DNA of 64,000 nucleotides from Brevibacillus reuszeri (lineage in GTDB: Bacteria > Bacillota > Bacilli > Brevibacillales > Brevibacillaceae): NCBI RefSeq assembly GCF_001187725.1, contig NZ_LGIQ01000011.1:944416-1008415 (forward strand), given 5' to 3'. The notes beneath the pieces were generated by a model. That model had not been told where the DNA came from. It made no database searches and worked only from the letters and a program-made list of their open reading frames with translations. Below are positions 53,182-61,469 of the stretch, piece by piece (positions within the stretch are counted from its first letter, which is position 1; every line of letters starts with the position of its first letter). The position numbers and the translations under genes were made by a program.

Positions 53182-54504
53182 TTACATACTCATATTTTCG
53201 GACTTCGCTACTTTCTGATCGCTCCGATACCATATACCGACAGGAATCAATAAGAGCGCAAGAAATCCTCCCGCCAGTGAAAGTGTGGCGTAGCTTGAAC
53301 TCGCTACAACCATCCCAGATAGCGCTCCACCTGATGCACCAGCCAGCGCAATCGTGACGTCGACGGTTCCTTGTGTTTTTGCCCGTGTGGTAGGGTGCGT
53401 TGCATCCACAATCAGAGCCGTGCCACTGATTAGACCAAAGTTCCACCCAAGCCCCAGCAAGGCAAGAGCTGCGATAAGCATTGGCATCGAGTCCGCAGGA
53501 GCAAAGGCTGCAAGCAAACCGGCACTAAGCAAAATGACGCCCGATGCAAACGCCATGGCAATTCGTCCGATCTTGTCAACCAGCACACCAGTAATGAGAG
53601 AAGGAAGATACATTGCACCAATATGTATGCCAATGACGAGTCCGACTTCACTCAGCCCATGCCCGTGATGCTTCATGTGTACCGGAGTCATTGTCATAAT
53701 CGCGACCATCACGATCTGGGTTAAAACCATGACGGAGGCTCCCACAATAATACCACGATTGTTTCCTGCGCCTGTACTTGGGTCTGTGCTTGCATGCTGC
53801 GTTTCAGCACGTTTTGCTTCAGCGATCGCCTGAGCAACGATGAGTGGGTCAGGGCGGAGGAAAATCAAAAAGACAAGACCTGCCAAAGTAAAGGCAGCCG
53901 CTCCTAAAATAAATGGACCTGCCAAAGCCGGGACACCGATGGAGGTAGCGAATGTGCCCATCACTTCAACGAGGTTCGGACCTGCCACTGCTCCAAATGT
54001 AGTTGACACCATCGCAATACTGACAGCTGTCGCCCGTTGCGTCGACCCTGCCAAATCTGTACCTGCATATCGCGCTTGCAGATTTGTAGCAGTTCCTGCC
54101 CCATAGATCAGCAAGGACAGGAAGAGAAGTGGAACACTTTGCGTGACCGCTGCAAGAACGACGCCGATCGCGCCAATTCCTCCACTTAAAAAGCCCGTTG
54201 CGAGTCCAAGACGTCGTCCGAATCGCTGTGACAGCCGCCCAACCAGTAGTGCAGCAAAGGCAGAACCAAGCGTGAGCAACGCGGCTGGAATTCCGGCAAA
54301 GCTGTCCGTCCCCAGCATTTCCTGTGCGAGCAGTGCCCCGACTGTTACACCCGCCGCAAGCCCGGCACCACCAAAAATTTGAGAGATAACGACGATCAGC
54401 AAGGTACGCTTGTAGAGCTTTCTTTGACTATCTGGAGAACGAATGTAATGCTGAATACAGTGCTTCTGATCTTCTTTTCTCCCAATTGCAGGTTCACTCG
54501 GCAT
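53182..54504 (-). CDS. MFS transporter (drug/metabolite exporter)
   Basis: A 440-residue 12-helix transporter. After a basic N-terminal tail (QRKLYKR) come paired six-helix halves. The loop-2 motif is GRLSQRFGRRLG, and YGAGTATNLQARYAGTDLA is a distinctive stretch after helix 4. A His-rich loop (VHMKHHGHGLSE) joins helices in the second half. The ATG at 54504 is behind AAAGGTGG; the frame is open from 54543. A palindromic operator covers its likely promoter 140 bp upstream. The substrate is unknown. Confidence 0.85.
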   Translation of the reverse strand: MPSEPAIGRKEDQKHCIQHYIRSPDSQRKLYKRTLLIVVISQIFGGAGLAAGVTVGALLAQEMLGTDSFAGIPAALLTLGSAFAALLVGRLSQRFGRRLGLATGFLSGGIGAIGVVLAAVTQSVPLLFLSLLIYGAGTATNLQARYAGTDLAGSTQRATAVSIAMVSTTFGAVAGPNLVEVMGTFATSIGVPALAGPFILGAAAFTLAGLVFLIFLRPDPLIVAQAIAEAKRAETQHASTDPSTGAGNNRGIIVGASVMVLTQIVMVAIMTMTPVHMKHHGHGLSEVGLVIGIHIGAMYLPSLITGVLVDKIGRIAMAFASGVILLSAGLLAAFAPADSMPMLIAALALLGLGWNFGLISGTALIVDATHPTTRAKTQGTVDVTIALAGASGGALSGMVVASSSYATLSLAGGFLALLLIPVGIWYRSDQKVAKSENMSM

Positions 54505-54643
54505 CGCTTTTGAACCACCTTTCTTCGTGTTAGCTTCATACATGTAGTCGGTAAAACGGTTCCATTTTAACTCAATATTCGCAAAATGAAACCCCCTCTC
54601 TACACTTTCCGCCCCTCAACGTTGTAAAATCCTGTATCTTTTA

Positions 54644-54662
54644 TAGTATAGCACCTATACTA
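54644..54662. promoter_or_regulatory. Palindromic operator over the MFS exporter promoter
   Basis: TAGTATAG-CAC-CTATACTA, a perfect 8-bp inverted repeat with 3-bp spacer. Read on the minus strand it contains TATACT, a good -10. MerR- or MarR-type regulators of exporters use such sites; none is encoded nearby. Confidence 0.5.
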
Positions 54663-54794
54663 AAAAGTACGATATTCACTTCAGCTTGTCACATCGGAAA
54701 ATAGTCCTAGTTAGCCATTAAAAATGATGCCAGAAAGTGCTAAAATGAAGCGTCTTGCTTCCTTTTGAAAAAAAGCTACACTGGAGCTGATCTC

Positions 54795-55112
54795 GTGAAA
54801 CGCATCACATTTTGGGTTATCCTTTTTGTCCTTATCGTAGTTGGATTATTTACCGTCAAGCTGGAAGCAGCGCCCTCTCCCGCTACCCGAGTCATTTTAG
54901 AGCATACATACCAAACGTATATCACGCCTCCCTGCTATGAAGCAGCGCAAAAGACCAATAACATTGCCGAGGCAACTCTGCAAAAGGCGGAGGAAGCAAA
55001 CTACAAGCCAGAGTCAAGCTGTACGGAAAGCTCGCTTCAACCAGCCAAACAGCCGATTGCCTATGTGATCGCGGAAAAGCTCGGGCTCGGAAATAGTCAG
55101 TGGGATTGGTAG
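54795..55112 (+). CDS. Small membrane-anchored or secreted protein
   Basis: A 105-residue protein starting at a GTG 9 nt after GGAG (the frame is open from a TTG at 54765). A strong N-terminal hydrophobic stretch (ITFWVILFVLIVVGLFTV) is followed by EAAPSP, a possible signal-peptidase site, and a polar region with two cysteines (PPCYEAAQK and SSCTESS) that could form a disulfide. The end is GLGNSQWDW. I do not recognise it. A shared terminator follows. Confidence 0.55.
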   Translation: MKRITFWVILFVLIVVGLFTVKLEAAPSPATRVILEHTYQTYITPPCYEAAQKTNNIAEATLQKAEEANYKPESSCTESSLQPAKQPIAYVIAEKLGLGNSQWDW

Positions 55113-55133
55113 ACCACAGTCACTCACAAAGAA

Positions 55134-55165
55134 AAGAAGGAGCGACAACAATTGCGCTCCTTCTT
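55134..55165. terminator. Bidirectional terminator
   Basis: A perfect 11-bp stem AAGAAGGAGCG / CGCTCCTTCTT around 10 nt, between convergent genes. Confidence 0.8.
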
Positions 55166-55222
55166 CCCTGTATCCATTCCTTTTTAGCGTACTGTCAACC
55201 AGACAATCCCCCGCCCTATCCT

Positions 55223-56185
55223 CTACACAAACGGTGGGTCCCACGCTTTTTTTCTCCAGCCCAATTGATGATTCACGACATTCAGATCCCTGTCCAGCTG
55301 GACCTCTACACCAAAGGGCAGCTTGCGATTGTACCAGAAACGAACATCGCTCCAAATGACCTCGTAGCCATCCTGTCTCTCGTTCCAGGTAACGTGGATA
55401 CGCTGCGCAAAGCCGAGAAACGCACGTACGCCATCCACGCCGACTGTCGCCTTGATAATGTCATCATGCTGCTGCTTCGGATAAACCTCTTCCAGTATCA
55501 CATGCGCATATTCGAGCTTTCCGGTATAAAAGAGCTTATCGGTCTCCACGACAAACCGCCAATGAAATGGGTGAAAGCTGGGGATGACGTGACACACGCC
55601 GTTCGTTTCCAGAGCAGCTGCCACGCGCTTGACCAATCGCCGATGCTGCCAGGTGCGCACACCAATGTACAGCAAGGTAAGCCCGTACGCAGCCGGAAAG
55701 AGTACACTTGCTTCTCCCCCAAAAGCTAGCCACCAGATGGCAGCCGCCGAATGGATGACAAACAGGAACGGTTCAAAAATCGCAAGCACGTCCATATGGA
55801 CCCAGCGCCGGTTAATCGGGCGTGCACATTGGACACCATACGCATTCAGCATATCGAGAAAGACATGGAATACCACGGCAATCCACGTCCAGAAATATAG
55901 CATTCCGAGCTGGTCCATCACGTCAAATGACCACGCTAGAGGCAAGCTGATGACCAGTGGCCAAAGGAATAAAGCGGGGATGGAATGAGTAACCCCCCGA
56001 TGAAAACGAATATAAGCAGAAAAACCGCGCAATCTGGCTACTGTATCAAAATCGGGTGCATGCGAGCCTACAACAGTAGCAATCATCAATGCCTGACTCA
56101 CTGCTGGATCATTCCCGGCAAGTGTAGTCGCGTGTGCCAATCCAGCCAACGTCACGCCAAACAACAGATGGCTCCCCGTATCCAT
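55223..56185 (-). CDS. Membrane metal-dependent hydrolase, YfhP/YdjM-like (DUF457 type)
   Basis: A 320-residue membrane protein. The N-terminal half has the conserved DUF457-like pattern MDTGSHLLFG, GSHAPDFDTVAR and FHRGVTHSIPALF with a later FHVFLDMLNAYG, supplying the His/Asp metal-binding residues among about five helices. The C-terminal 130 residues are soluble. It closely fits B. subtilis YfhP in layout. The ATG at 56185 has GGAGGAGG and overlaps by one base the TAA of the broken upstream gene (TAATG), so it was once translationally coupled to it. Confidence 0.8.
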   Translation of the reverse strand: MDTGSHLLFGVTLAGLAHATTLAGNDPAVSQALMIATVVGSHAPDFDTVARLRGFSAYIRFHRGVTHSIPALFLWPLVISLPLAWSFDVMDQLGMLYFWTWIAVVFHVFLDMLNAYGVQCARPINRRWVHMDVLAIFEPFLFVIHSAAAIWWLAFGGEASVLFPAAYGLTLLYIGVRTWQHRRLVKRVAAALETNGVCHVIPSFHPFHWRFVVETDKLFYTGKLEYAHVILEEVYPKQQHDDIIKATVGVDGVRAFLGFAQRIHVTWNERQDGYEVIWSDVRFWYNRKLPFGVEVQLDRDLNVVNHQLGWRKKAWDPPFV

Positions 56186-56723
56186 TATGATACCTCCTCC
56201 ACGCTGTGCTCTTCGGTCGTCCATCTTTCACCCACATTAAACCAATACAGCCACTCCTGTGGCACTGCCTTCACGCTACAACCAGGTAGTCATACCCATG
56301 CTCGTTTACGTAGTCAGCGATCCCTTCCCACAGAAGCTAAATGACCCTGCCATTGCGATAAGCTGGGTCCACACAGCTGCGCCCAAGCTCGAGCATCCGT
56401 GTGCGAGGTAGCGGAGACTGGCCGAGATCGAACAATGTTTCCGAGAAAAAACCGCCATTCATCACTGCCTTCTTCCCCGGCATGAGTCGATAAGTGCCAA
56501 CGACACGACCCGTTTCTTCTTCTTTGAGAATCAAGTGATCGCACCAGTCGTCAAAGTGATCCTGATCCAGCTTCCTGTCATTTTCCCCGTTGGCAAGCCC
56601 AGCCTCCTCGATAAAAGCTGCATAGCGAAGCTTCCATACCTGCTGGCGTTCGTCATCGTGATCAGCCAGCTTGACCGCAAGAGGTACTTGCCCCTGTTCT
56701 AGCCGCATCCCTTCATTTCGCAT
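56185..56723 (-). pseudogene. Broken OlsB-like N-acyltransferase (Acetyltransf_5 GNAT type)
   Basis: From the ATG at 56723 the frame reads as an Acetyltransf_5-type acyltransferase: QVWKLRYAAFIEEAG, DDWCDHLILKEE, GRVVGTYRLMPG, and MLELGRSCVDPAYRNGRVI. There an in-frame TAG (56339-56337) interrupts the family pattern; the same frame continues with LLWEGIADYVNEHGYDYL before a second stop. A shifted frame then stays open to a TAA that overlaps the YfhP-like start. Full-length homologues have roughly 250 residues, so about 70 codons are also missing. Nonsense codon, frameshift and deletion together show a dead gene. OlsB-type enzymes make acyl-ornithine lipids or N-acyl amino acids. Confidence 0.65.
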
Positions 56724-56904
56724 TCGATCTCCCCCTCTGCTTTGTCACAAGGTGATCCTTTCACTTTCACTCTACTCGCGAATCACTTTCAATTAATAAA
56801 TCGCAGGTAAAGGTTTTTCAAAGATTATCGGTAAGATCTTTACGATATTTACATGAATGCAGAAAATTTTGTAAAAAACAGTTATCGAAATGGAAATGAA
56901 AAAA

Positions 56905-56927
56905 CCTCCGGAACTAGTCCTAGGAGG
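56905..56927 (-). terminator. Terminator of the four-helix membrane protein gene
   Basis: On the minus strand CCTCC pairs with GGAGG, with an inner pairing TAGGAC/GTTCC-like, then TTTTTTC; it overlaps the stop. Confidence 0.65.
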
Positions 56928-57309
56928 CACTTACGATTTCCTCTTTTTTTGTATGCCTGATTACGCCAATCAATAGCAGAATACTAGCAACTAGGTACAG
57001 ATACATACCCGTTGAAGCTACATTAATCGTTGTACCAAAGATCTCTACCGTTTTGGACATGATAAAAATAAGAATACTGATGATAGAAAGAATAGAACAA
57101 ACAAGACCAATAACCTTATTTACTGGCTTGAGTTTAATCACTTGCATGAAGGGATAGATAAATAGGATAAGCAGAAGATAACCTTGTTGTTGAAATCCAC
57201 TTAATGCAACAATTCCCGCATCAATCCAATTAAAAAATAAAGATACGATTGCCAAAATAGTAGCGATAAAGATCATCTTGCTACCGCCATCTAGCCGTTT
57301 GAATTCCAC
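56920..57309 (-). CDS. Hypothetical four-helix membrane protein
   Basis: A 129-residue protein with four hydrophobic segments, the first starting at IFIATILAIVSLFFNWI and the last ending LVASILLLIGVIRH, followed by a charged tail (TKKEE). I chose the GTG at 57309, 7 nt after GAGGAG; an ATG at 57276 lacks a good site. No family recognised. Confidence 0.55.
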   Translation of the reverse strand: MEFKRLDGGSKMIFIATILAIVSLFFNWIDAGIVALSGFQQQGYLLLILFIYPFMQVIKLKPVNKVIGLVCSILSIISILIFIMSKTVEIFGTTINVASTGMYLYLVASILLLIGVIRHTKKEEIVSAS

Positions 57310-57482
57310 GCACATTCTCCTCTCGTAGTAATTTTTTCCTATTCATCAATTATACTGTATCTAATTACAAAATGTTACATTTACTTGTCGAGCCTCTGGT
57401 AAACAAGTCATGCTTTTAACGAACAATGTCTGCTTTTGGAGTGTACAGCATCACTCATCCAGCTGATCACTAAAATTAAAAA

Positions 57483-57507
57483 ACACCACTCTATATCAGA
57501 GTAGTGT
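57483..57507 (-). terminator. Terminator of the secreted PepSY-like protein gene
   Basis: On the minus strand ACACTACTCT-GATAT-AGAGTGGTGT (one G-U), followed by TTTTTAA, 21 bp past the stop. Confidence 0.75.
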
Positions 57508-57527
57508 CGGGTCGCAAAATCCATTTT

Positions 57528-58541
57528 CTAATTGACCAAACCGTTTTCCGGCGTAACGGTGAAATCATAGAAGACACCTTTTTTGTTAATAGATGCCGTT
57601 ACAGTCGGTTTTCCCTTTTTCGTAAACGTATACTCATTATATTTAGACGAGACATTGTATCCGCTTAAATCAAGGTTGAATACTTTTTTCATCATGGGGT
57701 TCAAAGCAACAATCGCCTTTTCTTTTGTATAGAAAGGTTTAGCAAACACCTTCGGAATATCTTCGTCCGAGACATAGTTGTCATTTCTAAACTCGTTGAA
57801 AATGGTTGCTGAAACGACCTTTCCTGTTTTTGCCCCTATGATGATGCTATATGTCCGACTACTATCCATAAAGCTCCATACTTGATCCCAATGTCTTTGC
57901 GTATCTTTTACAAGCGTTACGTCCGGGAGTAACCCTGATGTATTTCCGTTAGAAAGCGACTTCAGTGTCTTTTGCGCTGTCTCGACCACTTTGGCGTTCA
58001 TTTGTTGGTTTGTATACCCCAGAGACGCCGTGTTGACTTTCCCAGTCTCGACGTCAATGCTTACCGATATATTTTCCCCATTAAATTGCCAAACATTTCC
58101 TTTTTCCCGGTTGATTCGCTCGACTGAATCAATCACATAGGTACGTTTTGCATCCATCCCTTTCAACGTACTCGTAACTGTGTTTTGCAGATTGGCTTCT
58201 ACTTCGTTGAACTTGAGAGTTACTTTTACAAATACGACTTTTCCCTCTTTCTTGGTAACCAGGACCTCTCCCCTGTTGTCTTTTGCGGAAATTACCCAGC
58301 AATCGGCATTCTCCCCGCTGATTTTATCCAGTTCGATGGGGACGCTGCCCGCGTGCTTTTGCATCGCGTGCTTGGCCGCTTCTACGACGTTTTTATCCAA
58401 CTGAGCGAGAGTCTTCATTTCTGCTTTTACAGCTTCACCCTGAACAGCTGCGTACACAGGTGTCTCCATGTTGGTAAACGGGGATGCTGCGGACAACAGC
58501 AATGCCACCATGCTTACAGCTACTATCGTTTGTTTCTTCAT
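57528..58541 (-). CDS. Secreted protein with PepSY-like repeats
   Basis: A 337-residue exported protein. The signal peptide (KKQTIVAVSMVALLLSAAS) probably ends after PVYAA near residue 32. The mature part has repeated PepSY/YcdB-like units: ISVSIDVETGKVNTASLGY and YSIIIGAKTGKVVSATIFN, each with a strand-turn-strand holding TGKV. PepSY units are thought to inhibit proteases or act in the cell envelope. It is monocistronic and its function is unknown. Confidence 0.65.
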   Translation of the reverse strand: MKKQTIVAVSMVALLLSAASPFTNMETPVYAAVQGEAVKAEMKTLAQLDKNVVEAAKHAMQKHAGSVPIELDKISGENADCWVISAKDNRGEVLVTKKEGKVVFVKVTLKFNEVEANLQNTVTSTLKGMDAKRTYVIDSVERINREKGNVWQFNGENISVSIDVETGKVNTASLGYTNQQMNAKVVETAQKTLKSLSNGNTSGLLPDVTLVKDTQRHWDQVWSFMDSSRTYSIIIGAKTGKVVSATIFNEFRNDNYVSDEDIPKVFAKPFYTKEKAIVALNPMMKKVFNLDLSGYNVSSKYNEYTFTKKGKPTVTASINKKGVFYDFTVTPENGLVN

Positions 58542-58611
58542 ATGTCATTCTCCCTTTCTGCTTCCAGATCACTTATTTGATCCAGCTGAACAGATTTTGT
58601 GACACAAAAAA

Positions 58612-58645
58612 ACAGTCGCCGCAGATAAATCCACAACAACTGTTT
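58612..58645 (-). terminator. Terminator of the diguanylate cyclase gene
   Basis: On the minus strand CAGTTGTTGTGGA pairs with TCTGCGGCGACTG through several G-U pairs, then a T run of seven. Confidence 0.7.
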
Positions 58646-58680
58646 GAAAGTAAACAGCTCCGAGCGCATCGGGTAGCGCC

Positions 58681-60264
58681 TCAACCTTCCGCTATTTCCG
58701 TTCGATTTCTCCCGGATCTCTTCGCATTATATAATGCCTCGTCAGCCAAATGTAGCAGGTCTTCTGCCGAATCCGTATGCGAAGGATAGTGCGCGATTCC
58801 TTGAGACACAGTTATCGGCTGCCCGATTGGATTGGGACTTGTCTCTAGCGTATGACGAATTCGCTCTGCCACCTGATAGGCCTCTTTAGCATCTGCGTGT
58901 GAAATCAATGCAACGAATTCCTCCCCTCCGAAACGACAGCATACATCACCTGACCGCAGAGAGGCAGAAACAATCTGGGCAAAATGCTTCAGCACCTCGT
59001 CCCCAGATTGATGACCATAGGTATCATTAATTGATTTAAAATGATCAAGGTCCATCATAATCACAGAAAAAGAGATTGGCTCCTCCATCCATTGCTGCAA
59101 GGTTTCTTCGAGCGTTCTTCGGTTGGTTAGCCCTGTCAAAGGGTCTGTCCTGGCATCATGTGCCAATTGATCGGTCTGTTTTTTCATATCGCTGAATGCA
59201 TAGCGAATGGCGCGAGTTAACAGCTCAGCCTCTCGATTCCAATGCTGTTTTCCTTCGGCGAGCTCAACCTCTTCTCGTCCAGCCTTGCTCACAAGATCAG
59301 CCAGGGAGACAAAAGGTCTTGCAACTCTGCGCGCCAGCCAAATAACGACAAGCATTAATAGTAGAAAGGGTGGCAGCATATAAAGCAAAATAGAGGCAAG
59401 ATGCCGATTTAATTGTTCATAGACGGCACTAATCGGCGACACAGCTACGACGCCCCAGCCATTCTCTGGAACCTTCACATACGCAGATAATACCGTCTCT
59501 CCCCGCAGGTTGACCATCTGTTCATATCCACTTTTTCCTTGAATCAGCTTGCGTACGGCTTGATTCTCACTGATATCCTCACCGATCCGATTTGTATCAC
59601 GATGATACAACAAATGGCCGTCTGACCCTACAATGTAAAATGAGGAGTCCAGCTCATCTGTCGGATTGCTTCCAAAGATCGTATTCAAAATATTGTTTTC
59701 ATGCAGATAGATTGTTCCTGCGATAAATCCCCGATAGTTTCCGTTCTCCTCAAAAATGGGCTCGCTAATAAATACGATGAGGCGATTGGTGCTTGCCGTT
59801 ACATATGGCTTGGAAATGTACGGTTTTTTTAATGCCAGTGCTGTTTTCGCCGTCTCCGTTGTAATATGTTGACCTACTGTTCCAATCGATTCGGGCGACA
59901 CATATCGTACCAGCCCCGTTTCATCCACTACCGTAATCGAATTAAAATAGTTGTTTGTATGACGGATCAGCTCGAGTTTCGAATATCCTTCCGCTGCGGA
60001 CAACGGCTTTGAAAAGAGGTTTGAAGAGTACCGCAAGCTGCTCCGCATCGATTTGATCAAAGAGTCGATGGTGTGACTCATTTTGAGTGCACTTGTGTGA
60101 TTTAAGGTCAATGTTGTGTTGATCAGGGCTTGCTTTTTGGATTGATAGGAGGAGATGAGAAGAATCGTAACAGTTAAAGCAACAGACATAGAAACCAGCC
60201 CAGTTAACAGCGTGACCAGGCTAATTTTGTTCCAGTGGTTTGTCTTTCTTTGTAAGACAGGCAT
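58681..60264 (-). CDS. Diguanylate cyclase with dCache sensor
   Basis: A 527-residue membrane cyclase. Two helices (about 15-38 and 291-313) flank a double-Cache extracellular sensor. A HAMP-like linker follows and then a GGDEF domain: DPLTGLTNRRTLEE (374-387), MDLDHFKSINDTYGH, and the active-site loop GGEEF (446-450). The inhibitory site R-x-x-D (RSGD, 437-440) lies five residues before GGEEF, so product inhibition by c-di-GMP is likely. No EAL domain is present. The ATG at 60264 has GAGGGG; the frame is open from 60324. Confidence 0.92.
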   Translation of the reverse strand: MPVLQRKTNHWNKISLVTLLTGLVSMSVALTVTILLISSYQSKKQALINTTLTLNHTSALKMSHTIDSLIKSMRSSLRYSSNLFSKPLSAAEGYSKLELIRHTNNYFNSITVVDETGLVRYVSPESIGTVGQHITTETAKTALALKKPYISKPYVTASTNRLIVFISEPIFEENGNYRGFIAGTIYLHENNILNTIFGSNPTDELDSSFYIVGSDGHLLYHRDTNRIGEDISENQAVRKLIQGKSGYEQMVNLRGETVLSAYVKVPENGWGVVAVSPISAVYEQLNRHLASILLYMLPPFLLLMLVVIWLARRVARPFVSLADLVSKAGREEVELAEGKQHWNREAELLTRAIRYAFSDMKKQTDQLAHDARTDPLTGLTNRRTLEETLQQWMEEPISFSVIMMDLDHFKSINDTYGHQSGDEVLKHFAQIVSASLRSGDVCCRFGGEEFVALISHADAKEAYQVAERIRHTLETSPNPIGQPITVSQGIAHYPSHTDSAEDLLHLADEALYNAKRSGRNRTEIAEG

Positions 60265-60365
60265 CGGATGTCCCCTCGTAGTCAGAATGGAGCTTCTAAC
60301 TATACTTCCTAGCAATATTGGCAAACGTGAAAATATTCGTCATTCTCTTGTTATAAACAAAAATC

Positions 60366-60394
60366 AGTCTAACACTCGCTGATATTGCTTTCAA
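60366..60394 (-). promoter_or_regulatory. Candidate sigma-A promoter of the diguanylate cyclase gene
   Basis: TTGAAA (60394-60389), 17-bp spacer, TAGACT (60371-60366) on the minus strand. A palindromic AAGCGCTT with flanks partly like a CcpA cre site lies just upstream (around 60405-60421), with three mismatches to the cre consensus. Confidence 0.45.
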
Positions 60395-60458
60395 GCATAT
60401 AGAAAAGAGTAAGCGCTTTCTGTTGACTTTTTAAAATTTTTATCGATAAAAAGAAAGA

Positions 60459-60477
60459 ACCACCTTCATCAGGTGGT
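60459..60477 (-). terminator. Terminator overlapping the HxlR remnant end
   Basis: ACCACCT pairs with AGGTGGT around a 5-nt loop; TCTTTCTTTTT follows on the minus strand. Confidence 0.65.
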
Positions 60478-60615
60478 CGTGTTTGGGTTACTACTGGATT
60501 CACGCTGATTATCACTAATTTGCGTGTGATTAACCCGTAATCCTCCAATGATGCTCAAGGCAAAGGTTAATGGGCAATCTTTTATATTTTTATATCCCGT
60601 TTCTTCCTGGTTCAT
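60469..60615 (-). pseudogene. Truncated HxlR-family regulator (N-terminal remnant)
   Basis: A 48-codon frame with a good ribosome binding site (AAAGGAG) before the ATG at 60615. Residues 10-25 read NIKDCPLTFALSIIGG, the hallmark opening of HxlR regulators (C-P-x-x-x-x-L-x-x-I-G-G-K-W-K). Right after IIGG the homology stops; the peptide runs into a Ser/Asn/Thr-rich tail and ends in a terminator. A full HxlR has about 110 residues with the recognition helix in the missing part, so this piece cannot bind DNA. Its divergent palindromic operator remains at 60634-60664. Confidence 0.55.
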
Positions 60616-60633
60616 TTGAAGCGCTCCTTTACT

Positions 60634-60664
60634 CAGTTTTTCCTTACTTAGTAAGAAAAAACTG
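60634..60664. promoter_or_regulatory. Long palindromic operator between HxlR remnant and GNAT gene
   Basis: CAGTTTTTCCTTAC-TTA-GTAAGAAAAAACTG: 14-bp arms with one mismatch. The core CTTAC-TTA-GTAAG is like sites of HxlR-type repressors. It lies immediately upstream of the -35 of the GNAT promoter. Confidence 0.5.
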
Positions 60665-60669
60665 CATAC

Positions 60670-60697
60670 TTGTTATCGCTTCCCTATGTTCTATACT
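60670..60697 (+). promoter_or_regulatory. Candidate sigma-A promoter of the GNAT gene
   Basis: TTGTTA (60670-60675), 16-bp spacer, TATACT (60692-60697), about 45 bp before the start codon. Confidence 0.5.
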
Positions 60698-60742
60698 AAA
60701 TCCATGATGATTAAAGCGATGAAATAGAGGGGGTAATTTTCT

Positions 60743-61273
60743 ATGAACATAAAATATGAATGGATACCCGATGAAAACATAGAATGCTGTAGAGAGCTGT
60801 GCAATGAATTGATGGCATTCCAGAAATCCAAAACACAGGTCAGCCCTGAGCGGTTTGACAGCATGAATTTTGACACCCGAATGGTTCCCTCTGTCCAAAA
60901 AGCACTTTACAACCATATTATCGTAGCAAAACACGACGACGACATTGTAGGCTATGTCTATTCCAACATCTCTCCCAAAGAAGCCTATAACAATGAATTT
61001 GCCACTTTTTTTGATCTTTCTACTGTTGACGGAAAGAATGTGGGATGCTTATCTCAATTTTATATAAAAGAAGCGTACAGACAATATGGAATTGGATCAA
61101 CTCTCTTTGACAAGTCGATGGAATGGCTAAAGCAATTTGAGGATATTCATGATTATTTTATCTTTGTCTCCAATGGAAATGAGAACGCCTTGGAGTTTTA
61201 TAAACGGAAGGGCTTTGCTGTGAGTCATGAGATATTGGATGGGTTTATCACGGTTTTGCGGGGTTCGAGATGA
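60743..61273 (+). CDS. GNAT-family N-acetyltransferase
   Basis: A 176-residue GNAT enzyme. Motif A is FYIKEAYRQYGIGSTLFDKSME, with motif B in NGNENALEFYKRKGFAVSHE. The ribosome binding site is GAGGGGG. Its promoter overlaps the zone of the palindrome left by an HxlR-type regulator, so it was probably the regulated target. Substrate unknown. A weak 33-codon hydrophobic frame follows at 61323 but lacks a ribosome binding site. Confidence 0.82.
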   Translation: MNIKYEWIPDENIECCRELCNELMAFQKSKTQVSPERFDSMNFDTRMVPSVQKALYNHIIVAKHDDDIVGYVYSNISPKEAYNNEFATFFDLSTVDGKNVGCLSQFYIKEAYRQYGIGSTLFDKSMEWLKQFEDIHDYFIFVSNGNENALEFYKRKGFAVSHEILDGFITVLRGSR

Positions 61274-61427
61274 GGTACACCGCTGATCACCAGTTTAATA
61301 ATAAAATTTCATTTTGAGTACGATGATTGGTGGGCTCATTGAGTATGTAATCACTGTGGGATTTGTCTTTTTGATTAAACTCATTCTTTTTGCTGTTACT
61401 GCCGTTTTATCACGCTGGGCATAAAAA

Positions 61428-61450
61428 ATACCCCACATCTAGTGGAGTAT
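61428..61450 (-). terminator. Terminator of the second sigma/anti-sigma unit
   Basis: ATACTCCAC-TAGAT-GTGGGGTAT (one G-U) followed by TTTTT on the minus strand, 19 bp past the stop. Confidence 0.8.
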
Positions 61451-61469
61451 TTGATAGAGAAACTTGTTA

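Noticed and set aside
55100..55729. 209-codon plus-strand frame
   Set aside because: Antisense to the C-terminal half of the YfhP-like gene and crosses a strong terminator.
61323..61424. 33-codon hydrophobic plus-strand frame after the GNAT gene
   Set aside because: No ribosome binding site or terminator of its own; could be chance in AT-rich DNA.
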